NCBI GenBank assembly: GCA_041946755.1
Contig: JBHGBB010000006.1
Location: 1-40,578, forward strand
Reading direction: 5' to 3'
Length of the DNA stretch: 40,578 nucleotides
Source of the DNA: JBHGBB01 sp041946755
Lineage (GTDB): Bacteria; UBP4; UBA4092; JAOAEQ01
Below the pieces are notes generated by a model that searched no databases, was not told the DNA's origin, and saw only the letters and a list, made by a program, of their open reading frames with translations. Both the position numbers and the translations under genes were made by a program. This document shows, one piece after another, positions 30,235-39,645 of the stretch (its first letter is position 1; every line of letters starts with the position of its first letter).

Positions 30235-31599
30235 TTACAACGCAGCGACGAGTTGTTTGAACACTCGCCCGCGCTCTTCAAAATCAGTAAACATATCGTA
30301 GCTCGAACATGCCGGTGATAACACCACATTATCCCCCTGCTCCGCGGTAGTAGCAGCGGTTTCTATCGCTTCTTGCATCGATTTCGCTTCGACGATGGGA
30401 CAACTGCCCATTAAGGCGCCAAACATTTTATCCCGCGCTTCCCCAATCAAAATCAGTTGTTTGCATTTTTCGGTTAGCAGTGATCGCAATGGAGAATAAT
30501 CGCTGCCTTTATCTCTGCCGCCGGCAATAAGAATAATCGGTTTCGGTAGACTTTTTAATGCGGTGGTTACCGCTACCACAGTAGTCGCTTTCGAATCGTT
30601 ATAATATTTGACTCCGTTACGTTCCCGGATGAATTCGATCCGATGTTCGACTCCTTTAAACTCCCGTAACACTGGAGCCAGTTGACCGGGATCGATTCCG
30701 CAACACACTGCGATCGATATTGCCGCTAGCGCATTCTCTAAATTATGCTCTCCGGGAATGCTCAGTTCATTCGCTGCCATAATACCTTCATTCATTTGCC
30801 CGCAACGAACAACAATATTCCCCTCCTTCACAAAAATCCCTTCTTCTAATTCTTTCCATTTGGAAAAGAATATCTTTTTCGCTTTAATCCGGTCGAGATA
30901 CTTTTGCGACTCCTGGTCATCGGCATTAATCACTGCAAAATCGGTTTCATCCTGAAATTCGAAGATTCTAGCTTTCGCATTGGCATAACTCTCGAAATCA
31001 GGGTATCGGTCTAAATGGTTCGGAGTCAGATTTAATAATAAGCTGACAAACGGTTTGAAGGTGGTTATCGTTTCCAATTGGAAACTGCTGATTTCCGAAA
31101 CAATCAATCCTTCCTGTGGTACCTGTTCAGCAACATTGCATAAGGCAAATCCAATATTCCCGGCAACTTCTACCGGAGCTGCCCAAAGCGATTTTAAAAG
31201 TTCGCCGGTTAAGGTAGTAGTGGTGGTTTTCCCATTCGATCCGGTGATAGCCACCCAATGTGCCTGCGAGAATTGATAGGCTAACTCGATTTCACTTATT
31301 ACCGGAATATTCCGGGTTTTCGCCTCTTTAATCGCTGGGATATCCGAGGGAACCCCGGGACTGATGACGACTAACTCGGCTGTTTCGATATCTTTTACTT
31401 GGTCGGCAGCAGTTGAAACCTGGATTTCTGAACCAGCCAGTTGCGATATGAATTTCTCTAATTTCTCTTTCGGCTTAACATCGCTGATTTTTACGATTGC
31501 TCCATGGTTAAACAACAAGTTCGCGGCAGCAACTCCGCTTCTTGCCAGCCCTAAAACGGTAATTCTCTTGTTTTTAACCTCTAAATTCAATCTTGCCAT
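30235..31599 (-). CDS. murD: UDP-MurNAc-L-Ala:D-Glu ligase MurD
   Basis: Adds D-glutamate to UDP-MurNAc-L-Ala. Motifs are VLGLARSGVAAANLL at the start, the ATP loop ITGSNGKTTTTTL, LNLTPNHLDRYPDFESYANAKARI, and HRIEFIRERNGVKYYNDSKATT; the C-terminal domain has ILIAGGRDKGSDYSPL and LSPACSSYDMFTDFEERGRVF. 454 residues, full length. The 118-base gap before it (from mraY) contains a perfect 24-bp-stem palindrome. Confidence 0.97.
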   Translation of the reverse strand: MARLNLEVKNKRITVLGLARSGVAAANLLFNHGAIVKISDVKPKEKLEKFISQLAGSEIQVSTAADQVKDIETAELVVISPGVPSDIPAIKEAKTRNIPVISEIELAYQFSQAHWVAITGSNGKTTTTTLTGELLKSLWAAPVEVAGNIGFALCNVAEQVPQEGLIVSEISSFQLETITTFKPFVSLLLNLTPNHLDRYPDFESYANAKARIFEFQDETDFAVINADDQESQKYLDRIKAKKIFFSKWKELEEGIFVKEGNIVVRCGQMNEGIMAANELSIPGEHNLENALAAISIAVCCGIDPGQLAPVLREFKGVEHRIEFIRERNGVKYYNDSKATTVVAVTTALKSLPKPIILIAGGRDKGSDYSPLRSLLTEKCKQLILIGEARDKMFGALMGSCPIVEAKSMQEAIETAATTAEQGDNVVLSPACSSYDMFTDFEERGRVFKQLVAAL

Positions 31600-31650
31600 G
31601 GTATCTCTATTAATCTCAATGGGTTATACTACTTTTACTATTTATACTCT

Positions 31651-31701
31651 CACTGGGGCGTGGTAGGTATTGCTTTGAGCAATACCTACCACGCCCCAGT
31701 G
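31651..31701. repeat. Perfect 24-bp-stem palindrome between mraY and murD
   Basis: The arm begins CACTGGGGCGTGGTAGGTAT, continues TGCT, then a TTG loop (31675-31677), then the exact complement to 31701. All 24 pairs are Watson-Crick. It is transcribed within the dcw operon. No T-run follows on either strand, so it is not a standard terminator. Confidence 0.92.
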
Positions 31702-31717
31702 TAAACAATCCGTCGCG

Positions 31718-32833
31718 TTACCTCAACTTCAGGGTACTTAATCCGATCATAGCTAAAATCGCAGCTACGATCCAGAATCGGACTATAATCGTTGATTCAT
31801 GAACCCCGGCTCGTTCAAAATGATGATGCAGCGGTGACATTAAAAACACCCGTTTTCCGCGTAATTTGAACGAAGTCACCTGAATGATTACTGATAAGGC
31901 TTCGATAACAAAAACCCCGCCTACGATAACCAGGGTCATTTCCTGCTTAATTAAAATGGCTATGATACCTAACGCACCGCCTAACGCTAGCGAACCGGTA
32001 TCACCCATAAATACCTGCGCTGGATGAGCGTTAAACCATAAAAACCCTAATCCCGCACCGATTATCGCGGCAACAAAAACCGTTAATTCACTGGCTTCTT
32101 TTACATGCGCTATCTGTAAGTAGGTAGCATAATCCGCCCGACCAACGATATAGGTCATCACGACATACGCTAGCGCACTGGCAGTTACACACCCAATCGC
32201 TAATCCATCCAATCCATCAGTTAAATTCACTGCGTTCGATGAACCCACGATAATTAACACGACAAACGGAATATACCACCACCCGAGTACCGGATGGAAA
32301 TATTTTAAAAATGGGAAATAAATGCGAGTCGCATTATTCGGTATTATGGGATAATAGTAAAGGTATAAGCCAACTGCAACCCCTAGACATATTTGCCAGA
32401 AGAATTTATTTGCAGCCGTCAAACCTAACGACCGCTTCATTACCATCTTAATATAGTCATCCAGAAATCCAACCATCCCCAACCAAACGGTCACAATGAG
32501 CATTAGGATAACCAACCGATTCGATAAGTCCCCTAACAGAAGTACCGGTACCAAAATCGAAATTAAAATCAGGATACCACCCATGGTTGGGGTACCGGAT
32601 TTCCCTTTATGCATTTCACTCAAATCCGGTCCTTTTTCCTGATCGATTTTACGGATATATTGTCCGATTTTAAGTTGTTTCAATCGCGCAATAACCTTCG
32701 GACCAAGCAATAGACTGATTAATAGCGCTAAAAATGCTGCGGCTGCCGACCGGAAAGTAATATATTTAAATAGATTAATTCCCGGAAAATGATACATTTT
32801 ACTGAGATAATGAGTGATAAATAAATAGAGCAT
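31718..32833 (-). CDS. mraY: Phospho-MurNAc-pentapeptide translocase MraY
   Basis: A ten-helix membrane enzyme that attaches phospho-MurNAc-pentapeptide to undecaprenyl phosphate, making lipid I. Catalytic and Mg-binding segments are present: GTPTMGGILI, VGFLDDYIKMVMKRSLGLTAANKF, SNAVNLTDGLDGLAIG, FNAHPAQVFMGDTGSLALGG, and the MSPLHHHFERAGVHESTIIVRFW signature. 371 residues is normal. It starts seven bases after the murF stop. Confidence 0.97.
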   Translation of the reverse strand: MLYLFITHYLSKMYHFPGINLFKYITFRSAAAAFLALLISLLLGPKVIARLKQLKIGQYIRKIDQEKGPDLSEMHKGKSGTPTMGGILILISILVPVLLLGDLSNRLVILMLIVTVWLGMVGFLDDYIKMVMKRSLGLTAANKFFWQICLGVAVGLYLYYYPIIPNNATRIYFPFLKYFHPVLGWWYIPFVVLIIVGSSNAVNLTDGLDGLAIGCVTASALAYVVMTYIVGRADYATYLQIAHVKEASELTVFVAAIIGAGLGFLWFNAHPAQVFMGDTGSLALGGALGIIAILIKQEMTLVIVGGVFVIEALSVIIQVTSFKLRGKRVFLMSPLHHHFERAGVHESTIIVRFWIVAAILAMIGLSTLKLR

Positions 32834-32840
32834 ACCTGTG

Positions 32841-34241
32841 TCAATTTACCCGCAATTTTTGCAAAGAAGCTACAACTTCTTCAAATTTGATTTTGCGCGA
32901 TGCCTTAAACAAAATCAAATCACCAGGTTGAATCATATCATCGATAAATTCTGCAATTCCTTGATTCGATTCAAATTCCCGGATCTGATTCGGTTTCATT
33001 CCCGCTTGTTTCGCACCGATAGCTATCTGGTGACCTAGGTCACCAACGGTAATTAAAAAATCCAGGTGTAATGAAGCAACCATTGTGCCGACTTGCTGAT
33101 GTGCCGATATCGTAATTTCACCTAATTCGCGCATCGTTCCCAGTACCGCTATTTTCCGACCATTAGTTTTAAATTCCGATACGGTTTGTAACGCCGCCTG
33201 CATCGATTTCGGATTCGCGTTATAAGCATCGTTGATTATTTTAATTCCATTCATATCCAGCAATTCCATCCGCATCTTCGCCAGCTTGGTTTTTGCCAAA
33301 CCTTCAGCTATAAGTTCTAAATCCGGGATGAAATTCCATGCAGTAGCGGTAGCAGCTAACGCATTATATACATGCTGTGTCCCAAGAATCGGAATAAAAA
33401 CCTTTTTTTCGTCTTGTGGAGTTACCAACCGGAATTCGATCCCTAAATTCTCTTGATTAAAGCTAATCGATTTTGCCCGGAAATCAGCATTGTTTTCAAT
33501 GCCGAATGTTACGACCTTAGCCTTAGCCGAGTTCGCCATTTGCGCTACCCGAACATCATCTGCGTTTAATACAACAGTATTTTTTTCTGATAACGATTCC
33601 ACCAATTCTGCTTTAGCGGTAGCAATTTCGTCCAGTGACTTAAAAAATTCTAAATGCGCTTCAGCAACATTAGTAACAACACCGATACTCGGTTGCGATA
33701 TTTCAGCTAAACGTCGAATTTCGCCTAATGCACTCATCCCCAACTCGATTACCGCAATTTGATGCTCTTTCCCAAGTTGAAATAACGTTAATGGTAAACC
33801 GATTTCGTTATTCAGGTTCCCTTCATTTTTCATAACGGTATAACGCTGACTCAGGATACTGGCGAGCATCTCTTTAACCGTAGTTTTACCATTACTGCCA
33901 GTAATTGCAATCACCGGGATATTAAACTGACTCCGGTATACTTTCGCGAGATCGCCTAACGCCCTTTTAGTATCCTTAACCTGAATAACAAAATATTTTT
34001 TATCGCTTATCGTGGAAACTTCTCGACCTGCATCAATCAGAACTCCTGCAGCACCTTTAAGAATCGCTTCTTTTATAAAATCATGCCCATCGAAATTAAC
34101 ACCTTTAATCGGAACAAATAAATCCCCGGAGTTTATGGTACGAGTATCGGTACTCACTCCGCTAACCGGAGATTGCCAGGTATCGGTAATCAGTCTTCCT
34201 TGCGCCCATTGAACTATAGTATCGATACTTATCGGTTCCAA
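32841..34241 (-). CDS. murF: UDP-MurNAc-tripeptide:D-Ala-D-Ala ligase MurF
   Basis: Adds the D-Ala-D-Ala dipeptide to complete the pentapeptide. Motifs: GVSTDTRTINSGDLFVPIKG in the N-terminal UDP-binding domain, the ATP loop ITGSNGKTTVKEM, KNEGNLNNEIGLPLTL, VNNAEAHLE-like VTNVAEAHLEFF, and INDAYNANPKSM in the hinge. 466 residues. It starts three bases after murE ends. No ddl gene is present in this cluster, so D-Ala-D-Ala must be supplied by a gene elsewhere. Confidence 0.96.
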   Translation of the reverse strand: MEPISIDTIVQWAQGRLITDTWQSPVSGVSTDTRTINSGDLFVPIKGVNFDGHDFIKEAILKGAAGVLIDAGREVSTISDKKYFVIQVKDTKRALGDLAKVYRSQFNIPVIAITGSNGKTTVKEMLASILSQRYTVMKNEGNLNNEIGLPLTLFQLGKEHQIAVIELGMSALGEIRRLAEISQPSIGVVTNVAEAHLEFFKSLDEIATAKAELVESLSEKNTVVLNADDVRVAQMANSAKAKVVTFGIENNADFRAKSISFNQENLGIEFRLVTPQDEKKVFIPILGTQHVYNALAATATAWNFIPDLELIAEGLAKTKLAKMRMELLDMNGIKIINDAYNANPKSMQAALQTVSEFKTNGRKIAVLGTMRELGEITISAHQQVGTMVASLHLDFLITVGDLGHQIAIGAKQAGMKPNQIREFESNQGIAEFIDDMIQPGDLILFKASRKIKFEEVVASLQKLRVN

Positions 34242-34244
34242 AAC

Positions 34245-35747
34245 TTACCCCTTAATTCTTTGTTTCAGAATTTCTGTTGCTACTTCAGAATCATCGAAAT
34301 GGATCGTTCGATCAGCAAAAACCTGATAATTCTCATGGCCTTTACCGGCAATAACTACTACATCACCTTTTTTTGCCATACCGATAGCAGTAGCAATCGC
34401 TAATTTTCGATCGAGCACAATCTTATATTTATCTAAATCGCTGATAACCCGTTTAATTCCGATTTCTACATCCAGCGCAATCCGTGCCGGGTCTTCACTT
34501 CGCGGATTATCCGAGGTGATGATACTATAATCGGCCAATTTCGCTGCAATTTCGCCCATTTTAGGCCGTTTCCCCCGGTCGCGATCTCCACCACAACCGA
34601 AAACCACAATCAGTTTTTGGCTGGTTAACTGCCGGGCACTTTTAAGCAAATTTAGTAATGCATCGTCAGTATGCGCATAATCGACAATAGCCACAAAATC
34701 CTGCCCGCAATCGATGGACTGGAAACGGCCGGGAACATTCGATAATGATTCCAAACCCCGTTTAATCTGGTCTATGGTAATTTCGGTTTTACTTAACGCA
34801 GCTGCGGCTGCCATGGCGTTATAAACATTGAAATAACCGGATAATTGCAATTGGATTTCCGTTTTACCTAATGGAGTAGTCAAATCAAAATGTAACCCTT
34901 GCGGGGTTTGGATAATATTCGATGCGCGAATGTCTGCATCAGCTGAAACGCCGTATTTCACTACTGGGACGGTACTCGCTGCAATCACTTGCGTAGCATA
35001 TTGGTCGTCCATATTGACGACCGCAAACTTCGGATATTTCTTGTCAAACCCTTCACCTAATTTAACAAAGAGTAAACATTTTGCTTTTAGATATTCTTCC
35101 AAAGTAACATGGAAATCAAGATGATCCCGGGTTAGATTGGTGAAGATACCGACATCGAAATCAATTCCCTCTACCCTGCCTTGCGCTAAGGAATGCGAGG
35201 AAACTTCCATCACCAAATAATCGCAACCGGAATCTACCATTTGCGCCATCATCTGGTTCAGTTCCAAAGCCGATGGGGTAGTATTCTTCGCAGCAATAAA
35301 TTTCCCGGCATACCGATATGCAATCGTTCCCATAATCCCGGGTTGATGCCCGGCTTGTTGTAGAATAGATTCGATGAGGTAAGTCGTCGTGGTTTTCCCA
35401 TTCGTACCCGTAATTCCAATAACCGGCATTTTCCGGGTGGGGTAATCATAAAACCGCGCTGCTAGAAATGCTTCTGCCACTCTGGTATCCGGCACTTTCA
35501 CTTGCGCTATTTCTTTTGATATCCCGCTGACTTCTTTCGTCACTAATAACGCTACCGCACCTTTCTCAATCGCTTGCGGTGCATAGCGATGCCCGTCAGT
35601 TTTATATCCTTCGATGCAAATAAACAGATATCCCGGTTGTACCATAGTAGAACTATGCGCTAAACCGGTGATTTGAACTGCCGGATTTCCGGCTAGAATT
35701 TCTGATTGCGGCAGAATAGCAATTAAGTCTGATAACAATACCTTCAT
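34245..35747 (-). CDS. murE: UDP-MurNAc-dipeptide:meso-diaminopimelate ligase MurE
   Basis: Adds the third stem-peptide residue. The ATP loop is GITGTNGKTTTTYL; VSSHSLAQGRVEGIDFDVGIFTNLTRDHLDFH and GRFQSIDCGQDFVAIVDYAHTDDALLNLL follow. The specificity loop reads ITSDNPRSEDP, the DNPR form seen in meso-DAP-adding enzymes, which predicts A1gamma-type peptidoglycan. I chose ATG 35747, immediately after the ftsI stop, because the 32 extra codons to 35843 overlap the end of ftsI and lack family similarity, while MKVLLSDLIAIL is the normal start. Length 500 residues. Confidence 0.95.
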   Translation of the reverse strand: MKVLLSDLIAILPQSEILAGNPAVQITGLAHSSTMVQPGYLFICIEGYKTDGHRYAPQAIEKGAVALLVTKEVSGISKEIAQVKVPDTRVAEAFLAARFYDYPTRKMPVIGITGTNGKTTTTYLIESILQQAGHQPGIMGTIAYRYAGKFIAAKNTTPSALELNQMMAQMVDSGCDYLVMEVSSHSLAQGRVEGIDFDVGIFTNLTRDHLDFHVTLEEYLKAKCLLFVKLGEGFDKKYPKFAVVNMDDQYATQVIAASTVPVVKYGVSADADIRASNIIQTPQGLHFDLTTPLGKTEIQLQLSGYFNVYNAMAAAAALSKTEITIDQIKRGLESLSNVPGRFQSIDCGQDFVAIVDYAHTDDALLNLLKSARQLTSQKLIVVFGCGGDRDRGKRPKMGEIAAKLADYSIITSDNPRSEDPARIALDVEIGIKRVISDLDKYKIVLDRKLAIATAIGMAKKGDVVVIAGKGHENYQVFADRTIHFDDSEVATEILKQRIKG

Positions 35748-35748
35748 A

Positions 35749-37965
35749 TTAGTTGGTTCCACTTCCTGAGAATCTGATAATACAATTCGAATCAAATTTG
35801 ATTTCATTTCCCGGTGCCGGAATTTGTTCAATAGCGACTCCACTACCGATAAGTTGCGCTTTCATTTTATATGGTGCGAGCATAACAGCTACTTTCCGTT
35901 TCGTCATTCCACGAACATCCGGCATTAATAACGGTGCCGGTTTCCAGCCAGCAACAGTAGATTCACCGGTATAACTTACCAGTTGTGTATTACCAGTCGA
36001 TGGTGGTACAGCACCGGATATATTTCCCGATTTTTGCGATACCATAACGATATTCCTATCGGTCTCGATTACCGGGATATCAAGATAATCATCGTTTTCA
36101 TCTTGCGCGATAATCTGGTTACTACCCCTTGTCGGCGCCGGTGGCAATGACGGATGTACTCCCAGTTGAATCAATGCTTCTTCAGCAATCGATTTAAATG
36201 CGGGAGCGGCTACTGATCCTCCAGTATGAAATCCTCCGGTTGGTTCATAAATGACTACCGCGATAACCACTCGCGGAGCTTCAGCAGGTACAAAACCGAC
36301 AAATGAAGAATTATATCGACCGGATTTATATCCACGCGCATTTTCTAATGCTACTTGCGCCGTCCCGGTTTTCCCCGCTACCCGATAATTATCCATTTTC
36401 GCCATCTTGCCGGTACCGCGTTCAACCACTCCTTCCATAATTGCCGATAACGTTTTTGCCGCAATAAAGCTAATCACCCGCTGTTTGACTTCCGGTTGGG
36501 TTTCTTTTATTTTTCCATTTTGTGCATTGTATACTGCCTTGACAATATGCGGTTTCATTAATAAGCCACCATTAGCTATCGCTGATACGGCGCAAGCTAA
36601 TTGTAACGGACTCATAGAAATACTTTGTCCGAAAGAGATTCTCGACATCGTTAACGGCGTCCATTGTTTTATTCCGGGAACTAGCCCATACGCTTCTCCC
36701 GGCAGTTCTACTCCCGTACGACTTCCGAAACCGAACTTGGTAAAATAACTCCGGAGCGTTGTCGGTGACATCCGTTGGGCAACTTGATGGATCCCGATAT
36801 TACTGCTCACTTCGATAACTTGCGGAAAGGTCAGCCAACCATAAGGATGCGAATCTCTTAATACCCGATTACAAAATACGATTCGTCCCCCGAATCCATT
36901 AAACTTATCAGTAAGTTGAACCGCTTTTTCTTCCAACGCTGCCGCAGCCGTAAATATTTTTGCTGTCGACCCGGGTTCAATCACCCCTTCAACCGCTTCG
37001 TTCCGCGATAATCGTCGCCATACCTCCCGATTTTTTGCGTAGTCCCGAAAATGGTTTAAATCGAAATTCGGGTAATTTGCTAACGCCAGAATTTCTCCTG
37101 TCATTGGATCCATAACGACTACGGTCCCACCAGTAGCTTTATATTTCTGGACGGTTTCGCCTAAGACCCGTTCGGCTGCATGCTGGATAGTTTCATCTAT
37201 GGTAAGCTGTAATCGATTTCCTTCTACACTTAATATCGAAGTATAATCTTCCGGAGTTAAGAATCGACCGAAATGGTCTTGAATCCGCAAACTCTTGGTA
37301 TAATTCCCACTAATATTCTTTTGCTGATTTAGTTCAACCCCACCTAATCCCATATTTTCGTGAGACACATTGAATGTCGTATCATCATATCCGATACCTA
37401 CCGGACCAATCACATGACAAGCCAGTTCATTTTTGGGATATAGTCTTTTCGGCACCGCTTCCAGCGTCACTTCATTTCGTACCCCATATCGCTTAAGGAT
37501 TTTATCGACTTGCACTTGGTCGTTTATATCGATACTTTTCTGAACCATAATTCGCTTTGCTTGAGTATCAGAAGTTAAGGTAGCTAATAGTTTTTTTGGA
37601 GATTGACCTAGAATCGGGGCCAACTCTCGCGCTAAAACCAGATCGATATTTTTCTTCCGCTTATCCTTACTATTCTTAACTCCGGCAATCGCATTCGGAC
37701 TACAAACGACATCATATACGTCTACACTTACTGCCAATTCCACCTCGTTACGGTCAATAATAGCACCGCGTTTTGCAGGCATACGAACATTGATAATATG
37801 CTGAATATCAGCATCTTTAGCATATTTTTCATGCCGTAAACATTGGATTAGATAAAGCCGACAGATAATTGAGATTATAGCAAAGACGAAGATGATCAGG
37901 ACGATGACGATGCGAAATCGATGCGAGGTGGTAGTGATATGAACCGCTGGCTTATTTTTCCGCAT
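35749..37965 (-). CDS. ftsI: Division-specific transpeptidase FtsI/PBP3 with C-terminal PASTA domain
   Basis: A class B penicillin-binding protein: a cytoplasmic tail, one membrane helix (RIVIVLIIFVFAIISIICRLYLI), a pedestal domain (MPAKRGAIIDRNEVELAVSV), and a transpeptidase with active-site STAK in EPGSTAKIF, SSN in IEVSSNIGIHQ and KTGTAQ. After the catalytic domain come a Pro/Ser/Thr linker and a PASTA domain (MPDVRGMTKRKVAVMLAPYKMKAQLIGSG) of about 60 residues. It cross-links septal peptidoglycan with FtsW. PASTA is more typical of Gram-positive PBPs and SpoVD. I prefer the ATG at 37965; a GTG at 37986 is also in frame. Confidence 0.94.
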   Translation of the reverse strand: MRKNKPAVHITTTSHRFRIVIVLIIFVFAIISIICRLYLIQCLRHEKYAKDADIQHIINVRMPAKRGAIIDRNEVELAVSVDVYDVVCSPNAIAGVKNSKDKRKKNIDLVLARELAPILGQSPKKLLATLTSDTQAKRIMVQKSIDINDQVQVDKILKRYGVRNEVTLEAVPKRLYPKNELACHVIGPVGIGYDDTTFNVSHENMGLGGVELNQQKNISGNYTKSLRIQDHFGRFLTPEDYTSILSVEGNRLQLTIDETIQHAAERVLGETVQKYKATGGTVVVMDPMTGEILALANYPNFDLNHFRDYAKNREVWRRLSRNEAVEGVIEPGSTAKIFTAAAALEEKAVQLTDKFNGFGGRIVFCNRVLRDSHPYGWLTFPQVIEVSSNIGIHQVAQRMSPTTLRSYFTKFGFGSRTGVELPGEAYGLVPGIKQWTPLTMSRISFGQSISMSPLQLACAVSAIANGGLLMKPHIVKAVYNAQNGKIKETQPEVKQRVISFIAAKTLSAIMEGVVERGTGKMAKMDNYRVAGKTGTAQVALENARGYKSGRYNSSFVGFVPAEAPRVVIAVVIYEPTGGFHTGGSVAAPAFKSIAEEALIQLGVHPSLPPAPTRGSNQIIAQDENDDYLDIPVIETDRNIVMVSQKSGNISGAVPPSTGNTQLVSYTGESTVAGWKPAPLLMPDVRGMTKRKVAVMLAPYKMKAQLIGSGVAIEQIPAPGNEIKFDSNCIIRFSGSGTN

Positions 37966-38129
37966 AAACAAATGTCTCTGAACCACTAATTGGGATAAAT
38001 TGTTAATGAAGTTTCATCGTATAGCATTTACCCCGGTTGTATGATTATTATAATTATAAATAGTGCTGATTTATCTAAAACTTCGATACCACCGAAACAT
38101 ATCTGATAACTAAACAACGACTTCACTCA

Positions 38130-38621
38130 TTACTTATTCGGTTTTGCTTCTGCACGCTGATAATAAGTAACAAGTTTCGCAACCAAATTCCCGAATCCTT
38201 CTTTAGCGGAATTAGCTTCTTTACCTTGCGGTTTAGATAAGGAAACCGGTGTTGGATGAGAAAATGCAGCATACTGTACATTAAAGAATTTCTCTTTTTT
38301 TATTTCTCGTGGAGGAACCATACCCATGGCACTGGCTAATTGTTCAATTCGCTGTGGATGCCGAAGAGATTCAATTTCCTGGGCTAAAAACCGATTCTGA
38401 TTATGTAAATCTTGAGTGGTTTTCTGTCCAACAGCAATCTGGCTTTTAACCATAGTTATTTGGGTATGCAAATATTGATGACATAAGACTACTGCTAGAA
38501 TAGAAAATAATATTATCAAGCACTTCCGCAGATATCGATTTGCTGTTCCCGTTTGGCGTCTTGCACCGCGCCGGCGGCTAATTGCATAAAAATCATTATG
38601 TCGAGTTATCGCTTGATTCAT
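38130..38621 (-). CDS. ftsL: Cell division protein FtsL-like
   Basis: A 163-residue bitopic protein: a basic N-terminus (RRRGARRQTGTANRYLRK), one membrane helix (CLIILFSILAVVLCHQYL), then a coiled-coil (MVKSQIAVGQKTTQDLHNQNRFLAQEIESL) and the PQRIEQLASAMGMVPP segment shared by FtsL/DivIC proteins. It joins FtsQ and its partner to activate FtsWI. I chose ATG 38621 because GAGGTGA lies about six bases before it; the ATG at 38642 would include that ribosome site. Position between rsmH and ftsI confirms identity. The 143 bases before ftsI contain no other gene. Confidence 0.9.
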   Translation of the reverse strand: MNQAITRHNDFYAISRRRGARRQTGTANRYLRKCLIILFSILAVVLCHQYLHTQITMVKSQIAVGQKTTQDLHNQNRFLAQEIESLRHPQRIEQLASAMGMVPPREIKKEKFFNVQYAAFSHPTPVSLSKPQGKEANSAKEGFGNLVAKLVTYYQRAEAKPNK

Positions 38622-38697
38622 CGAATTCACCTCTTTTCTCATATTTCGGATTATAGATTAAATCAGGTTCGTCAGAATCCATAATTCGGATTCTTAT

Positions 38698-39645
38698 CTA
38701 GGCTATTTTTTCCAAAGCTCGTAACTTTGCACTACGTGCACGGGGATTGGTAACGATTTCAGATTCACTTGGTTGCACCGGTTTCGGAGTTAATATTTTT
38801 GCACGCACTTCGCGCGGGCAAGAGCATAGTAATTGCCCCTGCCCGCCACAAACACACTCCCCCTTCAACCTCTTCAACTGCATCTTAACTCGCCGATCTT
38901 CCAAAGAATGAAATGAAATAAAAACGGCTCTTCCTCCGATTGATAAACCTTCAATAAATTGATCGAGCAGTTCATCCAACCCTTCAAGCTCTTGATTAAT
39001 ATATATTCGAATCGCTTGCATGGTTCGCGTTGCCGGATGGATTTTACTTTGTCGACGATATGGCGTTCCGGCGACGGCTTTTAATATGAGATTCGATAAT
39101 TGTTCAGTAGTCTGAATCGGCGCTAATGCTCGTTCCCTGACAATCGTTCGTGCGATGCGATTCGCATAGCGTTCTTCCCCATATACCCAAAGGATTTTCG
39201 ACAATTCTTTTTCAGAAACATTATTGATCCATTCGGCAGCGGTCTTACCTTGACTAGTATCCATACGCATATCTAGAGCCCCTGATTGCTGAAAACTAAA
39301 TCCGCGGTTAGCATCGTCCAACTGCATACTGGAAACACCCAAATCAAACAGCATACCGTCTACTTTTAGATATCCTTGTTCTTTCAAAATGGTATTTAAA
39401 TTTCGATTATTATCGTGCACAAGGATCACCTTGGTTTTTACTGAAGCTAATCGTTTCCGAGTAATTGATAATGCTGCTGCATCTCGGTCAATGCCAATCA
39501 GCGTACCGCTTTCTCCGATTTCGCTACAAATCGCTGATGCATGACCACCAAGCCCGATGTTGGCATCAACATACACTCCCCCTTCTGTAGGAGCAAGAAA
39601 CTTGATAACTTCGTTTACCAACACCGGGATGTGAATAGTGGTCAA
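38698..39645 (-). CDS. rsmH: 16S rRNA (cytosine1402-N4)-methyltransferase RsmH
   Basis: Methylates N4 of C1402 in the decoding centre of 16S rRNA. Motifs: HIPVLVNEVIKFL at the start, the SAM-binding VDANIGLGGHA and LIGIDRDAAAL, MLFDLGVSSMQLDDANRGFSF, DMRMD, and FISFHSLEDRRVK, ending with NPRARSAKLRALEK. 315 residues. It overlaps mraZ by four bases (39642-39645), indicating translational coupling. Confidence 0.97.
   Translation of the reverse strand: MTTIHIPVLVNEVIKFLAPTEGGVYVDANIGLGGHASAICSEIGESGTLIGIDRDAAALSITRKRLASVKTKVILVHDNNRNLNTILKEQGYLKVDGMLFDLGVSSMQLDDANRGFSFQQSGALDMRMDTSQGKTAAEWINNVSEKELSKILWVYGEERYANRIARTIVRERALAPIQTTEQLSNLILKAVAGTPYRRQSKIHPATRTMQAIRIYINQELEGLDELLDQFIEGLSIGGRAVFISFHSLEDRRVKMQLKRLKGECVCGGQGQLLCSCPREVRAKILTPKPVQPSESEIVTNPRARSAKLRALEKIA

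Noticed and set aside
31651..31701. Intrinsic terminator in the dcw operon
   Set aside because: No T-run follows the stem on either strand, and essential genes continue downstream on the same strand.
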